A stretch of 64,000 nt of DNA from Epithemia pelagica. Lineage: Eukaryota; Bacillariophyta; Bacillariophyceae; Surirellales; Surirellaceae. Below are positions 10,295-20,059 of the stretch, in pieces. The translations under genes and the position numbers were made by a program. The notes beneath the pieces were generated by a model. The model made no database searches and was not told the DNA's origin. It saw nothing but the letters and a program-made list of their open reading frames with translations. The stretch spans positions 2,294,001 through 2,358,000 of the forward strand of contig OX337228.1 of assembly GCA_946965045.2 (NCBI GenBank), given 5' to 3'. The stretch's first letter is position 1, and the number at the start of each line of letters is the position of its first letter.

Positions 10295-12563
10295 TCGGCG
10301 CCTTGGCCCATTCTGCATGTGGGTCCACATGGCCGATGCGGGAGTCGGCGACGCTGGCATCCCCATTCTGTACTAGTGACTGGGCGAAATGCCACGCGTC
10401 TTGCGCGTCTGTGTCATTTGAGAATGACGTTGTGTGTTGCAAGTATTGTTGCAGCTCTGGGAGTCGCGACGGGTTGTTATGTCGCACATATTGCTTGATT
10501 AGGTCGATCTCATTGCCGGTTGGAACGGAAAAGTGATGTCCTGTTTCGTCGTCCTCTTCTGCGGGGAGGAGGGAGCGGGAAAGGTCGTCTGATGCGGCAT
10601 CGATCATTTCCGCGTCATCTTCTTCTTCAATGCTGTCTCGGTTGGGTGGGCTGTCATTTTCGCTTGACTCTTCTTCTTCCTGGAGTGGGGCGAAGGTGTT
10701 GTTTCGCGCTGGTGATTTGGAGTCGTCGTCGTATTCGTTTTTGTGGTGCCTGGGTGGTGTTTGGACGAGACGGAACGCAGTGTTGGCCACTGTGTTCCAG
10801 TCTGTGCCGTCGTCATAAGGGTCGTCGTCGTCGTTGTCGTTTCGATGGGACGATGGGGCGTTCCTCTTGTTGGGTGGTGGTGTCCCTGGGGGGCTGTCCC
10901 TGGTCCTGGTTGGTGAAGAGGTGGGACGGGCCGCATTCGCTTGTTCCTGTTGGTGGTGATTGGTGTTGTTGTTACGACGAAGGAGGCGATCTGTGAACTC
11001 CAGAAGCCTGTTGGTGTGGCTGGAGGATGGAGGCGTCGGTCGTTCGTTGTTTTCGTTGTTGTTTCGTGTCGGTAGGGTCGCGGTTACGGCAGCTAAGGTA
11101 GGAAGGAGAATGTTCTCCGGGAATCCGGGATGTTGGCGGATTGTGTTGGTTGTGAGATGGTGCGTGTCCGGGGTCTTTCGCAGGTAGAGCGTGAAAGACT
11201 GGGGATCCGGGTCGACGTGTTCGTACTCTGGGAAGAGTCCCACGTATTCTTCGATTTCCTGGAGTTGCTCCCATTCTTCGTCGGTCGCCTCGATGTTGAT
11301 CGGCCTGAGTCTGATTTTGACACACGATCCGTAGAACTGATCGATGTCTTTGAGTGCTTCAAGTGTTGTTGTCCTTGTCGTTTGGTTTTTGGGCATTGGT
11401 AGAAGTTGGATTCGGTTGTCCGTCCAGAGGATTTCCGTGTTCCTGTTGGCGGCCCGGAAGGCGTTGTAGCTTCGGAGCAGTGTTTCGAAGTTGTTGCGGC
11501 TGGACGCAGCGACGTATACCACTGGTACCTGTCCGCGTTGCTTCGTTTTGAGTTCGCCACTAAAGGTGCCCGCTCGGCAGCCTATGTGGTTGAAGAAATC
11601 CATGCCTTGGAGTTTCTTCGGGAGATGGGGTGTTAGGCAAGTCTGGATTGCCAGAGCCAGGTCGATGAAAGCCCGTCGATGTTTCACGGCTTGGGCTGGC
11701 GCTCCCACGATGATGCCATACGTGTCGCTGTTGCGATTGTTGCACGCGGGCTGGTAGACGTTCACTTGGTCGTATCTCGGATTGATGGTTGGGTTTGATT
11801 GTGCCGTGCCGGATCGGAGCACGCATTGTTCTCCCCATTCGTCGTAGAGGAAGTCGTCGTTGTGGTGGCGATGCCACATCTGGCAGACGAAACGAAGTCC
11901 CTGTTCGTTGAATACGTCTGAGTCGAAGGCATCGTTCTCCGGTGCGGGGGATAACGTCACATGGAACGTGGAGGTGTGTCCACTACGGGACCGGGAGGGG
12001 GAATCTTGTTGGCCACGGGTGTTGTTTCTGGTTCCAGAGAGTTTCGTCTCAATGAAATCAACGGAGTGCACCTGGAGCCACATTGGCTCTTCCCGTTTGC
12101 GGTGGTGAGCAAAGACGTCATTCAGGTGTTTCTTGAGGGATGTCTCGGTGAGGCGGGGAAGGGTCGCTTCCACCTGTGGGTTCGGGTTGTGGTTCACTGC
12201 CACATGGATGTGAAAGAGAATGCCTGGTTCCGGGGTTGGCGGACGTGGCTTTGGAGACTGGGTTTTACGGTACGGGTTGGCGGGAGAGGGTTTGTTGTCC
12301 TCCGTGGGGGTGGAGGCCTGTTCTCTGTGGGGCGGGGAGTGTTCCGGGGTTGGGTTGTCCTGGCCGTGGGGGTTGGCTGTTTCGGTGGGTCGTGCATCGT
12401 CTTGGTCGTTGTTGGTTTGTTCCGGGGTGGCGTTAGGTTGTCCTTCGTGGTGGACCGTCATATTGTCAGGGTACCGAGGCGTCGTTCCTGCCTGATGGGT
12501 GTTGTCTTCGTTGGTAGATTTCTGTTCGGTGGTGTCGATGTGGTTGTTGTTGTCAATGGTCAT
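10287..12563 (-). CDS. Retrotransposon ORF2, unknown function
   Basis: 758 aa. The ATG at 12563 overlaps the ORF1 stop as ATGA. The first ~110 and last ~230 residues are Asn/Thr/Pro/Asp-rich and look disordered. The middle (roughly 120-460) looks folded, with segments such as FVCQMWHRHHND, YGIIVGAPAQAVKHRRAF and LQGMDFFNHIGCRAGTF. No nuclease, RT or protease motif was seen. By position it may be an RNA-binding or structural protein of the ribonucleoprotein particle, but no family was recognised. It ends with a stop inside an ATGAGTAA overlap with ORF3. Confidence 0.65.
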   Translation of the reverse strand: MTIDNNNHIDTTEQKSTNEDNTHQAGTTPRYPDNMTVHHEGQPNATPEQTNNDQDDARPTETANPHGQDNPTPEHSPPHREQASTPTEDNKPSPANPYRKTQSPKPRPPTPEPGILFHIHVAVNHNPNPQVEATLPRLTETSLKKHLNDVFAHHRKREEPMWLQVHSVDFIETKLSGTRNNTRGQQDSPSRSRSGHTSTFHVTLSPAPENDAFDSDVFNEQGLRFVCQMWHRHHNDDFLYDEWGEQCVLRSGTAQSNPTINPRYDQVNVYQPACNNRNSDTYGIIVGAPAQAVKHRRAFIDLALAIQTCLTPHLPKKLQGMDFFNHIGCRAGTFSGELKTKQRGQVPVVYVAASSRNNFETLLRSYNAFRAANRNTEILWTDNRIQLLPMPKNQTTRTTTLEALKDIDQFYGSCVKIRLRPINIEATDEEWEQLQEIEEYVGLFPEYEHVDPDPQSFTLYLRKTPDTHHLTTNTIRQHPGFPENILLPTLAAVTATLPTRNNNENNERPTPPSSSHTNRLLEFTDRLLRRNNNTNHHQQEQANAARPTSSPTRTRDSPPGTPPPNKRNAPSSHRNDNDDDDPYDDGTDWNTVANTAFRLVQTPPRHHKNEYDDDSKSPARNNTFAPLQEEEESSENDSPPNRDSIEEEDDAEMIDAASDDLSRSLLPAEEDDETGHHFSVPTGNEIDLIKQYVRHNNPSRLPELQQYLQHTTSFSNDTDAQDAWHFAQSLVQNGDASVADSRIGHVDPHAEWAKAPNE

Positions 12564-13483
12564 TTTTTCTGGAATTTTGGTTGTAAGATGGGTGGGGTCG
12601 GTTGTTTTTTTGGTGTTTTTTTGTTTTCTTGTTTGGTGGTGGACAGGGAGCGGCGGTCCGGGGTGATGGTCATGGAGGCGATGGGGTGGGAGCTGTGGTG
12701 GGCCGCGTTTGGGCGTTGTTTGTTTCGGCTGGGCTGGGCACGGCTGTGGGTCGGTTTCGAGTGGACATGCATCGTTGGCGTTGTTGGCTGGGTGGTTGTC
12801 GGGCGAAGGCGGCGGTGATCCTCAGGAGGCTTCTCGGGGAAAAGGGTCTTTTCCTTGATTGTGAGGGTTGGGGGAAGGTTGTTCCGGACCTTGAAACAGT
12901 CATTGGTGTTGGTTGGGACCCAGGGTGAGGGGTCATTCGGAATCTTTGGGGTGGTTCCTGGTGTCTTGTTGAAGACGGTTGTCGTTGTGGATATCGCGTT
13001 GTCGGTTTGGGTAGCTGTGGACCGGGTCTTTGTGGTGGATTTGGGACCTGTTGGATGTCTTGGGCCGGTGCGAGGGAGTGAGGGTGGTTCCATTGTCGAG
13101 TTGTCGACGTGGTCTTGTCGCTGTCGCAGCTGGTGCCGGACTCCGTGGTTGTCGTTTGGTCGGTGGTGTAGCCGTTGGTTTGTTTTTGGTGGTTGGGGAT
13201 TGGGGCGTCCGTTGTGCGTGCGGTTTTCGGTCGGTGTAGGGCCTTGTGACCGGTGGTTACCATGGCGGTACAGGGAGAAGGAGGCGGGTTGATCGTTTTG
13301 TTTGAGTTTTCGGAGTCCTCGTAGTGGTTCCATGACCATCGAGTGGGTCACCGGGCGCGTTGTCCGTTTCGTTCCGATTGGCGGTGGCGCGCGGATTGTT
13401 GGTTGGCGTTTGGGTCGTGGTTGAAGCATGGGAGACGTGTTTGATGCCGAAAAATCCCATGGCGGGTCCGCGTCTTGCGCCAT
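12560..13483 (-). CDS. Retrotransposon ORF1, basic Thr/Pro/His-rich protein
   Basis: 307 aa from the first ATG at 13483; the frame is open further upstream but has no earlier ATG. It is basic and rich in Thr, Pro, Gln, His and Asn, with almost no hydrophobic core and no Cys knuckle. This suggests a disordered nucleic-acid-binding, gag-like protein, inferred from composition and first position only. Its stop shares bases with the ORF2 start (ATGA at 12563-12560), an arrangement used for stop-and-restart translation. Confidence 0.55.
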   Translation of the reverse strand: MAQDADPPWDFSASNTSPMLQPRPKRQPTIRAPPPIGTKRTTRPVTHSMVMEPLRGLRKLKQNDQPASFSLYRHGNHRSQGPTPTENRTHNGRPNPQPPKTNQRLHHRPNDNHGVRHQLRQRQDHVDNSTMEPPSLPRTGPRHPTGPKSTTKTRSTATQTDNAISTTTTVFNKTPGTTPKIPNDPSPWVPTNTNDCFKVRNNLPPTLTIKEKTLFPEKPPEDHRRLRPTTTQPTTPTMHVHSKPTHSRAQPSRNKQRPNAAHHSSHPIASMTITPDRRSLSTTKQENKKTPKKQPTPPILQPKFQKK

Positions 13484-13611
13484 GGGCGCCGTGACCGTCG
13501 TACGCGGGGACAAAGGTGCAGAAGAGGACACTGTCGGCAGTGTTGTCAATGTTATCGTCCTCGTAGTAGTTCACAGGAAAACAGTTTACTTTTTCGCGTA
13601 TTTTTTTTTCT

Positions 13612-13620
13612 TCTTCCATT
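13612..13620. repeat. Candidate target-site duplication, right copy
   Basis: TCTTCCATT repeats the nine bases at 6371-6379 and lies immediately outside the 5' (right-hand) end of the retroelement. Confidence 0.5.
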
Positions 13621-13636
13621 TGTGTTTCTAGCTGTG

Positions 13637-14246
13637 AGGTGTAAGGGCTGGGGATACCGATCCATGTACATCTAAGTAGGCTCAGTACATTAAGCTACGT
13701 AGTACTATTTTCATCAGTGTAACAAGTGGGGCGGATGGTCTCAAATTGAAAACTTGCTGCCACGAGCAACAATGCAAATTGGAAGCCATCGCTCGACAAT
13801 GGTGGAAGCCATCACCCCCATGGCCATAACTTCCTCAATAATAGAGCTTGACTCGACCGCTTTGACAATAAGATTATTTACTACTAGAGTGACTATGCTT
13901 TCAATTCGGTCGAGTCAGCATTGAAAAATGAGTGAGATAGGGCGGTCGTTCGATTTCATCACTGCAGAAAAATGAGCGTACCTTTTCAGCCAACTTGGCA
14001 AATCTTTTGTAATTTTAGACAACAATTTCAAAGGTAAAGGCAAAGGACTTACGGTGGTTGGATGTTTATGCGATGCATGGGTGAATGCATACGGCGTCAC
14101 CGGATCTCGCCATCATTGTCGAGCGTTTTTGCATTTTTTTGAAATTCCGACCATTTCCGGCGTGACGTGTACTATCTGATTTTATGTACTCTTCGTAGCT
14201 TTTGTACTGAGCCTACTTAGATGTACATGGATCAGCCCTTACACCT
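13637..14246. mobile_element. Non-autonomous terminal-inverted-repeat element (MITE-like), 610 bp
   Basis: Bases 14204-14246 are the exact reverse complement of 13637-13650 plus 13660-13688, a 43-bp match. The left arm carries an extra 9 bp (13651-13659). Weaker inverted similarity continues inward around AAGCTACG. No ORF that looks like a transposase lies between the arms; the interior is AT-rich. Size and structure suit a MITE or deleted DNA transposon. No target-site duplication could be identified. It lies 16 bp from the retroelement's right-hand duplication, so this interval has taken at least two insertions. Confidence 0.6.
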
Positions 14247-14467
14247 AGGAGTATATTCTGGCGTGTTGGAATCGCACTAGAGGTAGCTAATCCGGTAGAA
14301 GAGAGGGTAGTCCATCCGGAATATACGAATCACGAATTCATCCCCACAGTCGGGACCCGGAGATTATGAATCACGAGAAGCGAATCATACGTATGCGTGG
14401 TCGCGATTTCAGCCACAAATTCTCGCACATGTGGGTTTTCTGAGAATAGAAGACGACGACTGCCACC

Positions 14468-15895
14468 ATGGACCCTTTGACGCCGTCAAGCTCCAGCTGC
14501 GAATCACAACCCAGTTCTTCCGGGAATGTTGGGGTTGGCGCAGAAAGAAACGCCTCTTCGTCCAACTATGATTCGTCATCGTCGTCATCATCACCATCAT
14601 CCGCCAAGGATTCCGGCTTGTTGGTAGATTGGGTGGTGGGTCTGGGCTTGTCCGTCATTATGGGATTAACAGTGCGATATTTGGTTTCGTCCATTGCTGG
14701 ACTCATGGAGTTGGACCGGAGCCTAGATATGGAAGACCGTCCTTCCTCTTCTGCTGTGGAGCGCCGATTGAAGGGTATCCTCTCAAAGCGTGGTGAGAAA
14801 AAAGTATCAGTACCCCGTCTCAACAGCTACGAGCAAATGATTGCACAAAATGTTATGGACCCCGATGATATTGATAGTTCATTTGCGGATATTGGGGGGC
14901 TGGACAAAACAAAGAAAGAAATCTACGAACTAGCCATTCTTCCCTTGATCGAACCTGAACTTTTTCAGGGCAAGCTTGTCCAACCCTGTAAGGGCATTTT
15001 GTTGTATGGGAAACCGGGAACCGGGAAAACGATGCTTGCGAAAGCATTGGCGAAAGAAGCGGCGGCCGTTTTCGTTCCCCTTCAACTTTCAAATATTCTC
15101 AACAAATATCTCGGAGAATCAAATAAAATGATTGCTGCCACGTTTACCCTGGCTCAAAAACTTGCACCGGCCATAATCTTTATTGATGAACTTGATACAT
15201 TCCTGAAAGCAAACACAACAGAGACGGCTTATCTTGACACAATTAAAAGCGAATTCTTGACGTGGTGGGACGGTGTGGGAACTCGAACAAATTCCCAAGT
15301 ACTGGTTCTCGGAGCGACAAACAAACCCCAGGCCATTGACCCCGCAATTTTGAGACGTATGCCAAGAGCATTTGCTGTCCCCTTGCCTGATGAATCTGGG
15401 CGCAAAGCGATACTGACACTACTCTTCAAAGATGAAAAGTTGACACCAGAGGCTCGTGACTTCATACCAAAACTCGCGAGAAAAGCGTACGGATACTCAG
15501 GAAGTGACCTAAAAGAGCTTGCCAAGGCGTCAGCTATGGTCGCCGTTCAGGAAAGAACGGCCGAGTTCGCAAGAAGAAGAGTAATGGGAGAAAACTCTTT
15601 GGCGAGCCGAGAGGAAATTCAGAAAAAACAGAAAACACCCCTTCGACCAATAACTGTTCATGATATGGAGATTGCAATGCAAAAGGTTTTAAAGACTGGT
15701 GAGGCAGCGCGATCCTACGGTGCCAAATTTGACGCGGAGAACTCAGTTAGTCGACAGCAAAGTGACAATTCTATGGATGATGCGACCTTGCGTCAAGCAG
15801 CCATGCTTCTTCGTGCTATTTCGAATATATCTTCTAGCAATGGCATGCCATTAGGAGGAGGGGATGATGACAATGAGGAAGTCCCGAACGTTTAG
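14468..15895 (+). CDS. Msp1/ATAD1-type membrane AAA ATPase
   Basis: 475 aa with a strong start context (GCCACCATGG). A Ser-rich head is followed by one membrane helix (about residues 50-73) and then a single AAA module. Visible motifs are Walker A GKPGTGKT (with Lys where Msp1 usually has Pro), Walker B IIFIDELD, sensor-1 GATNKP and the Msp1-style LRRMPRAF arginine segment. In this family the protein is anchored in the outer mitochondrial or peroxisomal membrane. It extracts mislocalised tail-anchored proteins by ATP-driven threading. The length is a little above yeast Msp1 because of the Ser-rich N-terminus and an acidic Gly-rich tail. No intron is needed. Confidence 0.88.
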   Translation: MDPLTPSSSSCESQPSSSGNVGVGAERNASSSNYDSSSSSSSPSSAKDSGLLVDWVVGLGLSVIMGLTVRYLVSSIAGLMELDRSLDMEDRPSSSAVERRLKGILSKRGEKKVSVPRLNSYEQMIAQNVMDPDDIDSSFADIGGLDKTKKEIYELAILPLIEPELFQGKLVQPCKGILLYGKPGTGKTMLAKALAKEAAAVFVPLQLSNILNKYLGESNKMIAATFTLAQKLAPAIIFIDELDTFLKANTTETAYLDTIKSEFLTWWDGVGTRTNSQVLVLGATNKPQAIDPAILRRMPRAFAVPLPDESGRKAILTLLFKDEKLTPEARDFIPKLARKAYGYSGSDLKELAKASAMVAVQERTAEFARRRVMGENSLASREEIQKKQKTPLRPITVHDMEIAMQKVLKTGEAARSYGAKFDAENSVSRQQSDNSMDDATLRQAAMLLRAISNISSSNGMPLGGGDDDNEEVPNV

Positions 15896-16698
15896 TTTTG
15901 TCCAGACTCATTGATACGGCGAGGGTCCTCTTATATGGGAGAAGCTTTTGGAACTGATGGAACAACTGATGACACGTACACTCATTAAATCCTAGTACCT
16001 GTTATGGGCATGTGGATTATGGATGGCTGAGAATCGTTGGATCGCTTTCAAATCACGACAGGGAGATCTTCTGGTTAGATCAAAGGAGCTGCTGGAAATT
16101 CTATAGGAAGGAACATATGTATTGGTTCTGCGTTCCGCCTTGCGTTCTCTTCCGATTGAACGGAGCCCGTGTTAGATGGTACGAATCTAAGATCAGATGG
16201 GGAACCCTCTCTCTATCGTCAACCATAAACAGCTCACGCTTGGTGATTGATAGGAGTTGGCTCATAGACGAGAATCAGAGTGCACTCATCGGAGCCTTGT
16301 AGGTGCTCACCATAAAGCATAACTATTCACTTGGAGTACGAGATCCTCACCTTTTTAAACGACTAGGAGTACCTACGAGTAGGAGTGGAAAAAAACTCCG
16401 TAAGGAAGTAGAGCCCTAGAGGTAGCTAGAGAGCAAGCAACAAGCAACAGTAGTTGTGATTCGTGATTCGTGACGGCAGACACGATCACCGGGCGACGCC
16501 GGCCACTTTTGGGGCGCGACGCGCGACACGCGAACATCGAATATGTCGGTTAGGACTTAGGATGCACAAATTGCGCAGCTTTGATCGCAATGCGCCTGGT
16601 TGTCGACGAGAAGAAGAAAAAGAATTAGAAACATACCTTTGGTTGATCTATTGATTATCAACCATTTCTGACGTCTTCCAAGGAAGTTGTTTGATACC
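15896..16698. other. Intergenic region without a supported gene
   Basis: Eight hundred bases with no convincing ORF. It contains one TAGGAGTA octamer (16364-16371) with a near copy beside it, a GGTAGCTA (16421-16428), a run of CAAGCAA/CAACAAG repeats and a doubled GTGATTC. The last part is presumably the promoter of the SET-domain gene at 16699. Confidence 0.5.
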
Positions 16699-18576
16699 AT
16701 GACTCGAATCCAAGCTGCAGTTTTTGGATACCTTTCCATTGCATTTCTGGACTTTTCGTCCGTAGTATTCGCAGATGCGACCGTCGACGATGACGATGCT
16801 TGTAACCTATATATGGCGCCGTCGACCACCGGAACAACCTCTTCTACTGAGTGGGGTCTTTTTGCTGGAAAGAATTTCGAGGATCTTGAAGCCATTGGGG
16901 ATGCATCTGTTGCTATCAATCTTTTTGACCTCAGAGCTAACTCTGAAGGCGAGGACGAAGAGGAGCATGGCTCCTTGAAAGAGCTTGTTTCGTTTCTCGA
17001 AGGATTTTTGTGGGTTCCGGATTCTGCGGGAGCAAAGTTTGAAACTTCTGATGGAAATGCCATGACTTTTATTCCTGGATCTGGTATCCTTTCCGCCATG
17101 AATGTCAAGATGACCAATGCAGAATGGGACCATGTATCCGCTTATCAACGCCCCTTGGTTGGCGAGCAGCCTGGTGTCGCCCATGCTGGGAGAGGTGCAC
17201 AAACACCCTTTTACAACATTGTCATTAGGGCAACGGAGAAAATCGCGAAAGGATCAGAGATTTTTCTTAACTATGGTGCAAACTACGAGGACGACGACGA
17301 GGACGATTTTGAGAAATCGGATTATGAGAAGCTCGATGCTACCATCCAAAAAATGATTGAATTCTTTGGCCGGCACGAGGAAGAACTTGATGAACAGGCA
17401 AAGATGCAGATTTATGGGTTCTTAACTAGGGATGTCATGAACGCCGCGGTTGGATCAAAACGGCTCCCTCGAATTGGCAAAATCCTGCCCAGCCACCCTG
17501 ACAAACTCAAGGATATCCTTGACAAGGGAGGATCGGTAGCCGTCGACCACGACGTTTCTCGTGACATGGAATGGTTGAAGAAGGAAGGGTTCTGTGCGGA
17601 CAACATTCGATTTGGTCCCTCAACGATCAAGGAAGCTGGACGTGGTGCATTTGCAACAAGAACTTTAAAGGCGGGAACCACCATCACTGGATCCCCTCTC
17701 ATCCCCATTTCGGACCCTTCCGTCTTTGACATGCACCCAATGGTCAAGAATGAGAAGGACAATTTCGTTTTGGAATCTGAAGAGGTCATCAACAAACAAC
17801 TTGCCTTGAACTACTGCTTTGGACATCCAGAGGCTTCCATGCTTCTTCTTCCTACAGGATCTGGGGTCGCATTCATCAACCACAAAAAGGAACCTAACGC
17901 CAAACTAGTGTGGTCAAAGAAACCGTCCAGCTCAACTGAGTGGTTCGAAACTGCACCGGCTGAATTAATGGACGAAGGTCTGGTTTTGGTCATGGAAATC
18001 GTTGCATTGGACACGATTCAATCAGGTGAAGAAATCTTTTTGGACTACGGCGATTCATGGACTGCTGCTTGGGAGGCACATGCGAAGCAGTGGGACAGTG
18101 AACATAAGGGAGAGACTTGGCCAACCAGGGCTATTGAACTGAAAGAAAAATACCTCGATGCTCCGTTCCCCACTGAGAAAGAGCAGAGCGACGCCCAAGA
18201 TGCTTACCCGGAAGATGTAGCCTTGGTCGCCTTTATCATGATTGCGGAGTCCACGGCCGCAGGTACTTTGGAAGACCCCAAAGTATGGGACACGCCCAAG
18301 GTGGGATCGGTGTACGACGCTCAGAACCTGTTTGAAGTCGCGATTGTCGATCGGATTGAACTTGAGGATAAGTCTTGGAGCTACACCATTCGCTGGCTCA
18401 ACGTCCAAGGCAAGGCAACTTATGTACAAAAGGTTCCTCACGATGCCTTTGTGCTTGTAGACCGTCCGTCTACAGGAGACAGTTTTGTCACCAAGCCATT
18501 CCGCCATCCGATTCATATACCCGACGACGTATTCCCCAAAGGCACCTGGCGCGATATTGCCTCCGCGGAAAAGTAG
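16699..18576 (+). CDS. Secretory-pathway SET-domain protein, copy A
   Basis: 625 aa from the ATG at 16699. It begins with a signal peptide (MTRIQAAVFGYLSIAFLDFS, cleaved near VVFADA). The N-terminal half is a degenerate SET-like unit that keeps only EIFLNYG. The second half (about residues 300-480) is a better SET domain: AGRGAFATRTLKAG, LNYCFGHPE, the FINHKKEPNAK segment in place of the family's NHS/C-x-PN motif, and GEEIFLDYGDSW. A ~130-residue C-terminal region follows. SET domains methylate lysines with S-adenosylmethionine. Entry into the secretory pathway makes a histone substrate unlikely, so the target is unknown and activity is unproven. It has no intron, unlike its paralogue at 20060. 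Confidence 0.75.
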   Translation: MTRIQAAVFGYLSIAFLDFSSVVFADATVDDDDACNLYMAPSTTGTTSSTEWGLFAGKNFEDLEAIGDASVAINLFDLRANSEGEDEEEHGSLKELVSFLEGFLWVPDSAGAKFETSDGNAMTFIPGSGILSAMNVKMTNAEWDHVSAYQRPLVGEQPGVAHAGRGAQTPFYNIVIRATEKIAKGSEIFLNYGANYEDDDEDDFEKSDYEKLDATIQKMIEFFGRHEEELDEQAKMQIYGFLTRDVMNAAVGSKRLPRIGKILPSHPDKLKDILDKGGSVAVDHDVSRDMEWLKKEGFCADNIRFGPSTIKEAGRGAFATRTLKAGTTITGSPLIPISDPSVFDMHPMVKNEKDNFVLESEEVINKQLALNYCFGHPEASMLLLPTGSGVAFINHKKEPNAKLVWSKKPSSSTEWFETAPAELMDEGLVLVMEIVALDTIQSGEEIFLDYGDSWTAAWEAHAKQWDSEHKGETWPTRAIELKEKYLDAPFPTEKEQSDAQDAYPEDVALVAFIMIAESTAAGTLEDPKVWDTPKVGSVYDAQNLFEVAIVDRIELEDKSWSYTIRWLNVQGKATYVQKVPHDAFVLVDRPSTGDSFVTKPFRHPIHIPDDVFPKGTWRDIASAEK

Positions 18577-18874
18577 AAAAACCTTTAACTCAGCTGGATA
18601 TAAGGGTTGAAAATATCGCAGAAACACATCATGCTGTAAGAACGACTAATGTCACGCTCTTCATTGTTGTGTCCCTTGTAGCATTATTTCAATCCGTACT
18701 GGAACTTCTGTGGTTTCACTTCATTGGAATTGACCACCTATTGACCTACCTAGTAAATCTCCCGCTTTTCCATCCTATATAGTTAATGGGTCGCTTAAAA
18801 GTCGCTCTTCGAAAAGTGTGAGAAGTGCGTCAATGAATTTTCATGTGCGGGAGATACACAACTCGACGATCACA

Positions 18875-19312
18875 ATGAACCATTTGGGCTCGTTCTTTTT
18901 ACTCTTCGGGCTTTGCCTCGGCATTCTATCTCCTGTCTCAGGATTTTCTATTTCATACAGAGATCCAGCTCGGTTTGCACCTTCGGTAGCTTATCGTCGA
19001 CAGTCTTTTCGTTTGAGGTCCTCTCCGAACCCCTCTGATGACTCATCAACGACGCAATCGACCGAAGGCGGAGTGGTGGAGCTATCTGACGATGAGGACG
19101 TCCTAGCAAGCAAAGCTGCGCCATCTGGTCCAATGTTTATCAGTCAAGGAGAGTTGGACCCCCAAGCTTTAAACCCAGATTTTTCGGACGCCAAGCAAAC
19201 ACGAGTATTGATTTACATCATCCTTTCGCTTCTGCCAGTTCTGTTTCTGATTCCATTCATGCTGAGTCGAGAGTTCATCCCTCAAGACATGATGCCTCCA
19301 GTGGATATGTAG
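18875..19312 (+). CDS. Small plastid-targeted single-pass membrane protein
   Basis: 145 aa from the ATG at 18875 (another in-frame ATG lies at 18833). The first 23 residues are a signal peptide, followed by SGFSISYRDPARFAP and an Arg/Ser-rich stretch, which is the diatom plastid import pattern. The mature part is acidic, then has one strong hydrophobic helix near the C-terminus (LIYIILSLLPVLFLIPFML) and a short tail. A thylakoid or envelope membrane protein is inferred; no family was recognised. It lies between the two SET-domain genes. Confidence 0.6.
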   Translation: MNHLGSFFLLFGLCLGILSPVSGFSISYRDPARFAPSVAYRRQSFRLRSSPNPSDDSSTTQSTEGGVVELSDDEDVLASKAAPSGPMFISQGELDPQALNPDFSDAKQTRVLIYIILSLLPVLFLIPFMLSREFIPQDMMPPVDM

Positions 19313-19550
19313 CACACAGAAACCATTGTTTGAACTAGATTCTATAGGTGGATGTTGCTGGGTCTTTAAGACTCCATGCACAATTCTACGAAAAGCATGC
19401 GTGTCACAATGATCACAGGTGGTCGTAACAGCTTACATTAGAAGAAAGTTTCATCAGCAACCCAACTATCAATGACCACACTGAACTTCATATAGCGTCC
19501 GTGGACCATACACCTCGATTGATCCCCTCAGATGGAACCAGTGCAGACGT

Positions 19551-19799
19551 CTATTTGTCACCCTTCACCTTCTTCATAGCGTCATCAAAATCTGCGTCCC
19601 CATCAGCGGCATCGAACATTTCAAACATCTCGCCCAAATCAAGATCAAGTCCCTCGGTCTCTTCTTCTGTGTTGGTTGGTTCAGGGGTCGACATGGAAAG
19701 AGAACCATGGCGTGAAAAAGTGCCAGACGGCACTCTCACTGTGAAGCTTGAACAGCTCACCAACAGAACAGCCAATAGCAGAGCACAGAAGTTATTCAT
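19551..19799 (-). CDS. Small acidic plastid-targeted protein, 82 aa
   Basis: A complete ATG-initiated ORF. It has a signal peptide (MNNFCALLLAVLLVSCS) with an SSF junction and a Ser/Arg transit-like segment. A short mature region follows, very rich in Asp/Glu and Phe/Met (LGEMFEMFDAADGDADF), with a Lys-rich end. The bipartite signal supports a real plastid protein despite the small size. Function is unknown. It is divergent from the SET copy B gene, with 260 bp between their starts. Confidence 0.6.
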   Translation of the reverse strand: MNNFCALLLAVLLVSCSSFTVRVPSGTFSRHGSLSMSTPEPTNTEEETEGLDLDLGEMFEMFDAADGDADFDDAMKKVKGDK

Positions 19800-20059
19800 C
19801 TTTCCGAAATATGTTTCTTTTGTTTCGACCGCACACCTCGCTCCCAGGGAACCTGCAGATATTATGGTGGACAGGGGCTCTCCCTTGGCATCTCGCAGAG
19901 AAAAGTGTCGTCATCATTTTCTTCGTTTTAAACGACCTAGGCGCGACCACTATGACGATGAGAAACGAGAAATCCGCCACTATAAGACAAAGAACAAAGA
20001 AGCGGCCCACAGACCAAAGCTGTTCAATCAATGATCATTGGCGCTAGAAGTTTGAAACC

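Larger units (their letters stand above)
6380..13611 (-). mobile_element. Non-LTR retrotransposon with three ORFs and a restriction-like endonuclease
   Basis: A 7.2-kb element read on the minus strand. From 5' to 3' it has a short leader containing an A-tract; ORF1 (13483-12560) and ORF2 (12563-10287), both of unknown function; then ORF3 with two C2H2 fingers, reverse transcriptase, a Cys/His knuckle and a PD-(D/E)XK-like nuclease. It ends in nine A residues next to the flanking duplication. No long terminal repeats are visible. The RT plus C-terminal restriction-like endonuclease order places it with R2/NeSL-like early-branching non-LTR elements. The coding strand is strikingly C/A-rich, so the plus strand is G/T-rich. 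This bias starts and stops at the element ends and differs from the neighbouring genes. ORF3 is frameshifted twice, so this copy is probably no longer autonomous. Confidence 0.85.

Noticed and set aside
11961..12818. 285-aa plus-strand ORF rich in Gly, Val and Trp
   Set aside because: It is antisense to ORF2 and ORF1. G/T-rich DNA opposite a C/A-rich coding strand lacks stop codons by composition alone.
13915..14100. Short ORF inside the inverted-repeat element considered as a transposase remnant
   Set aside because: Only 61 codons, with no DDE-type motif or helix-turn-helix.
16012..16302. 96-aa plus-strand ORF between the AAA ATPase and SET copy A
   Set aside because: Composition looks random, there is no domain, and it lies in motif-rich spacer DNA.
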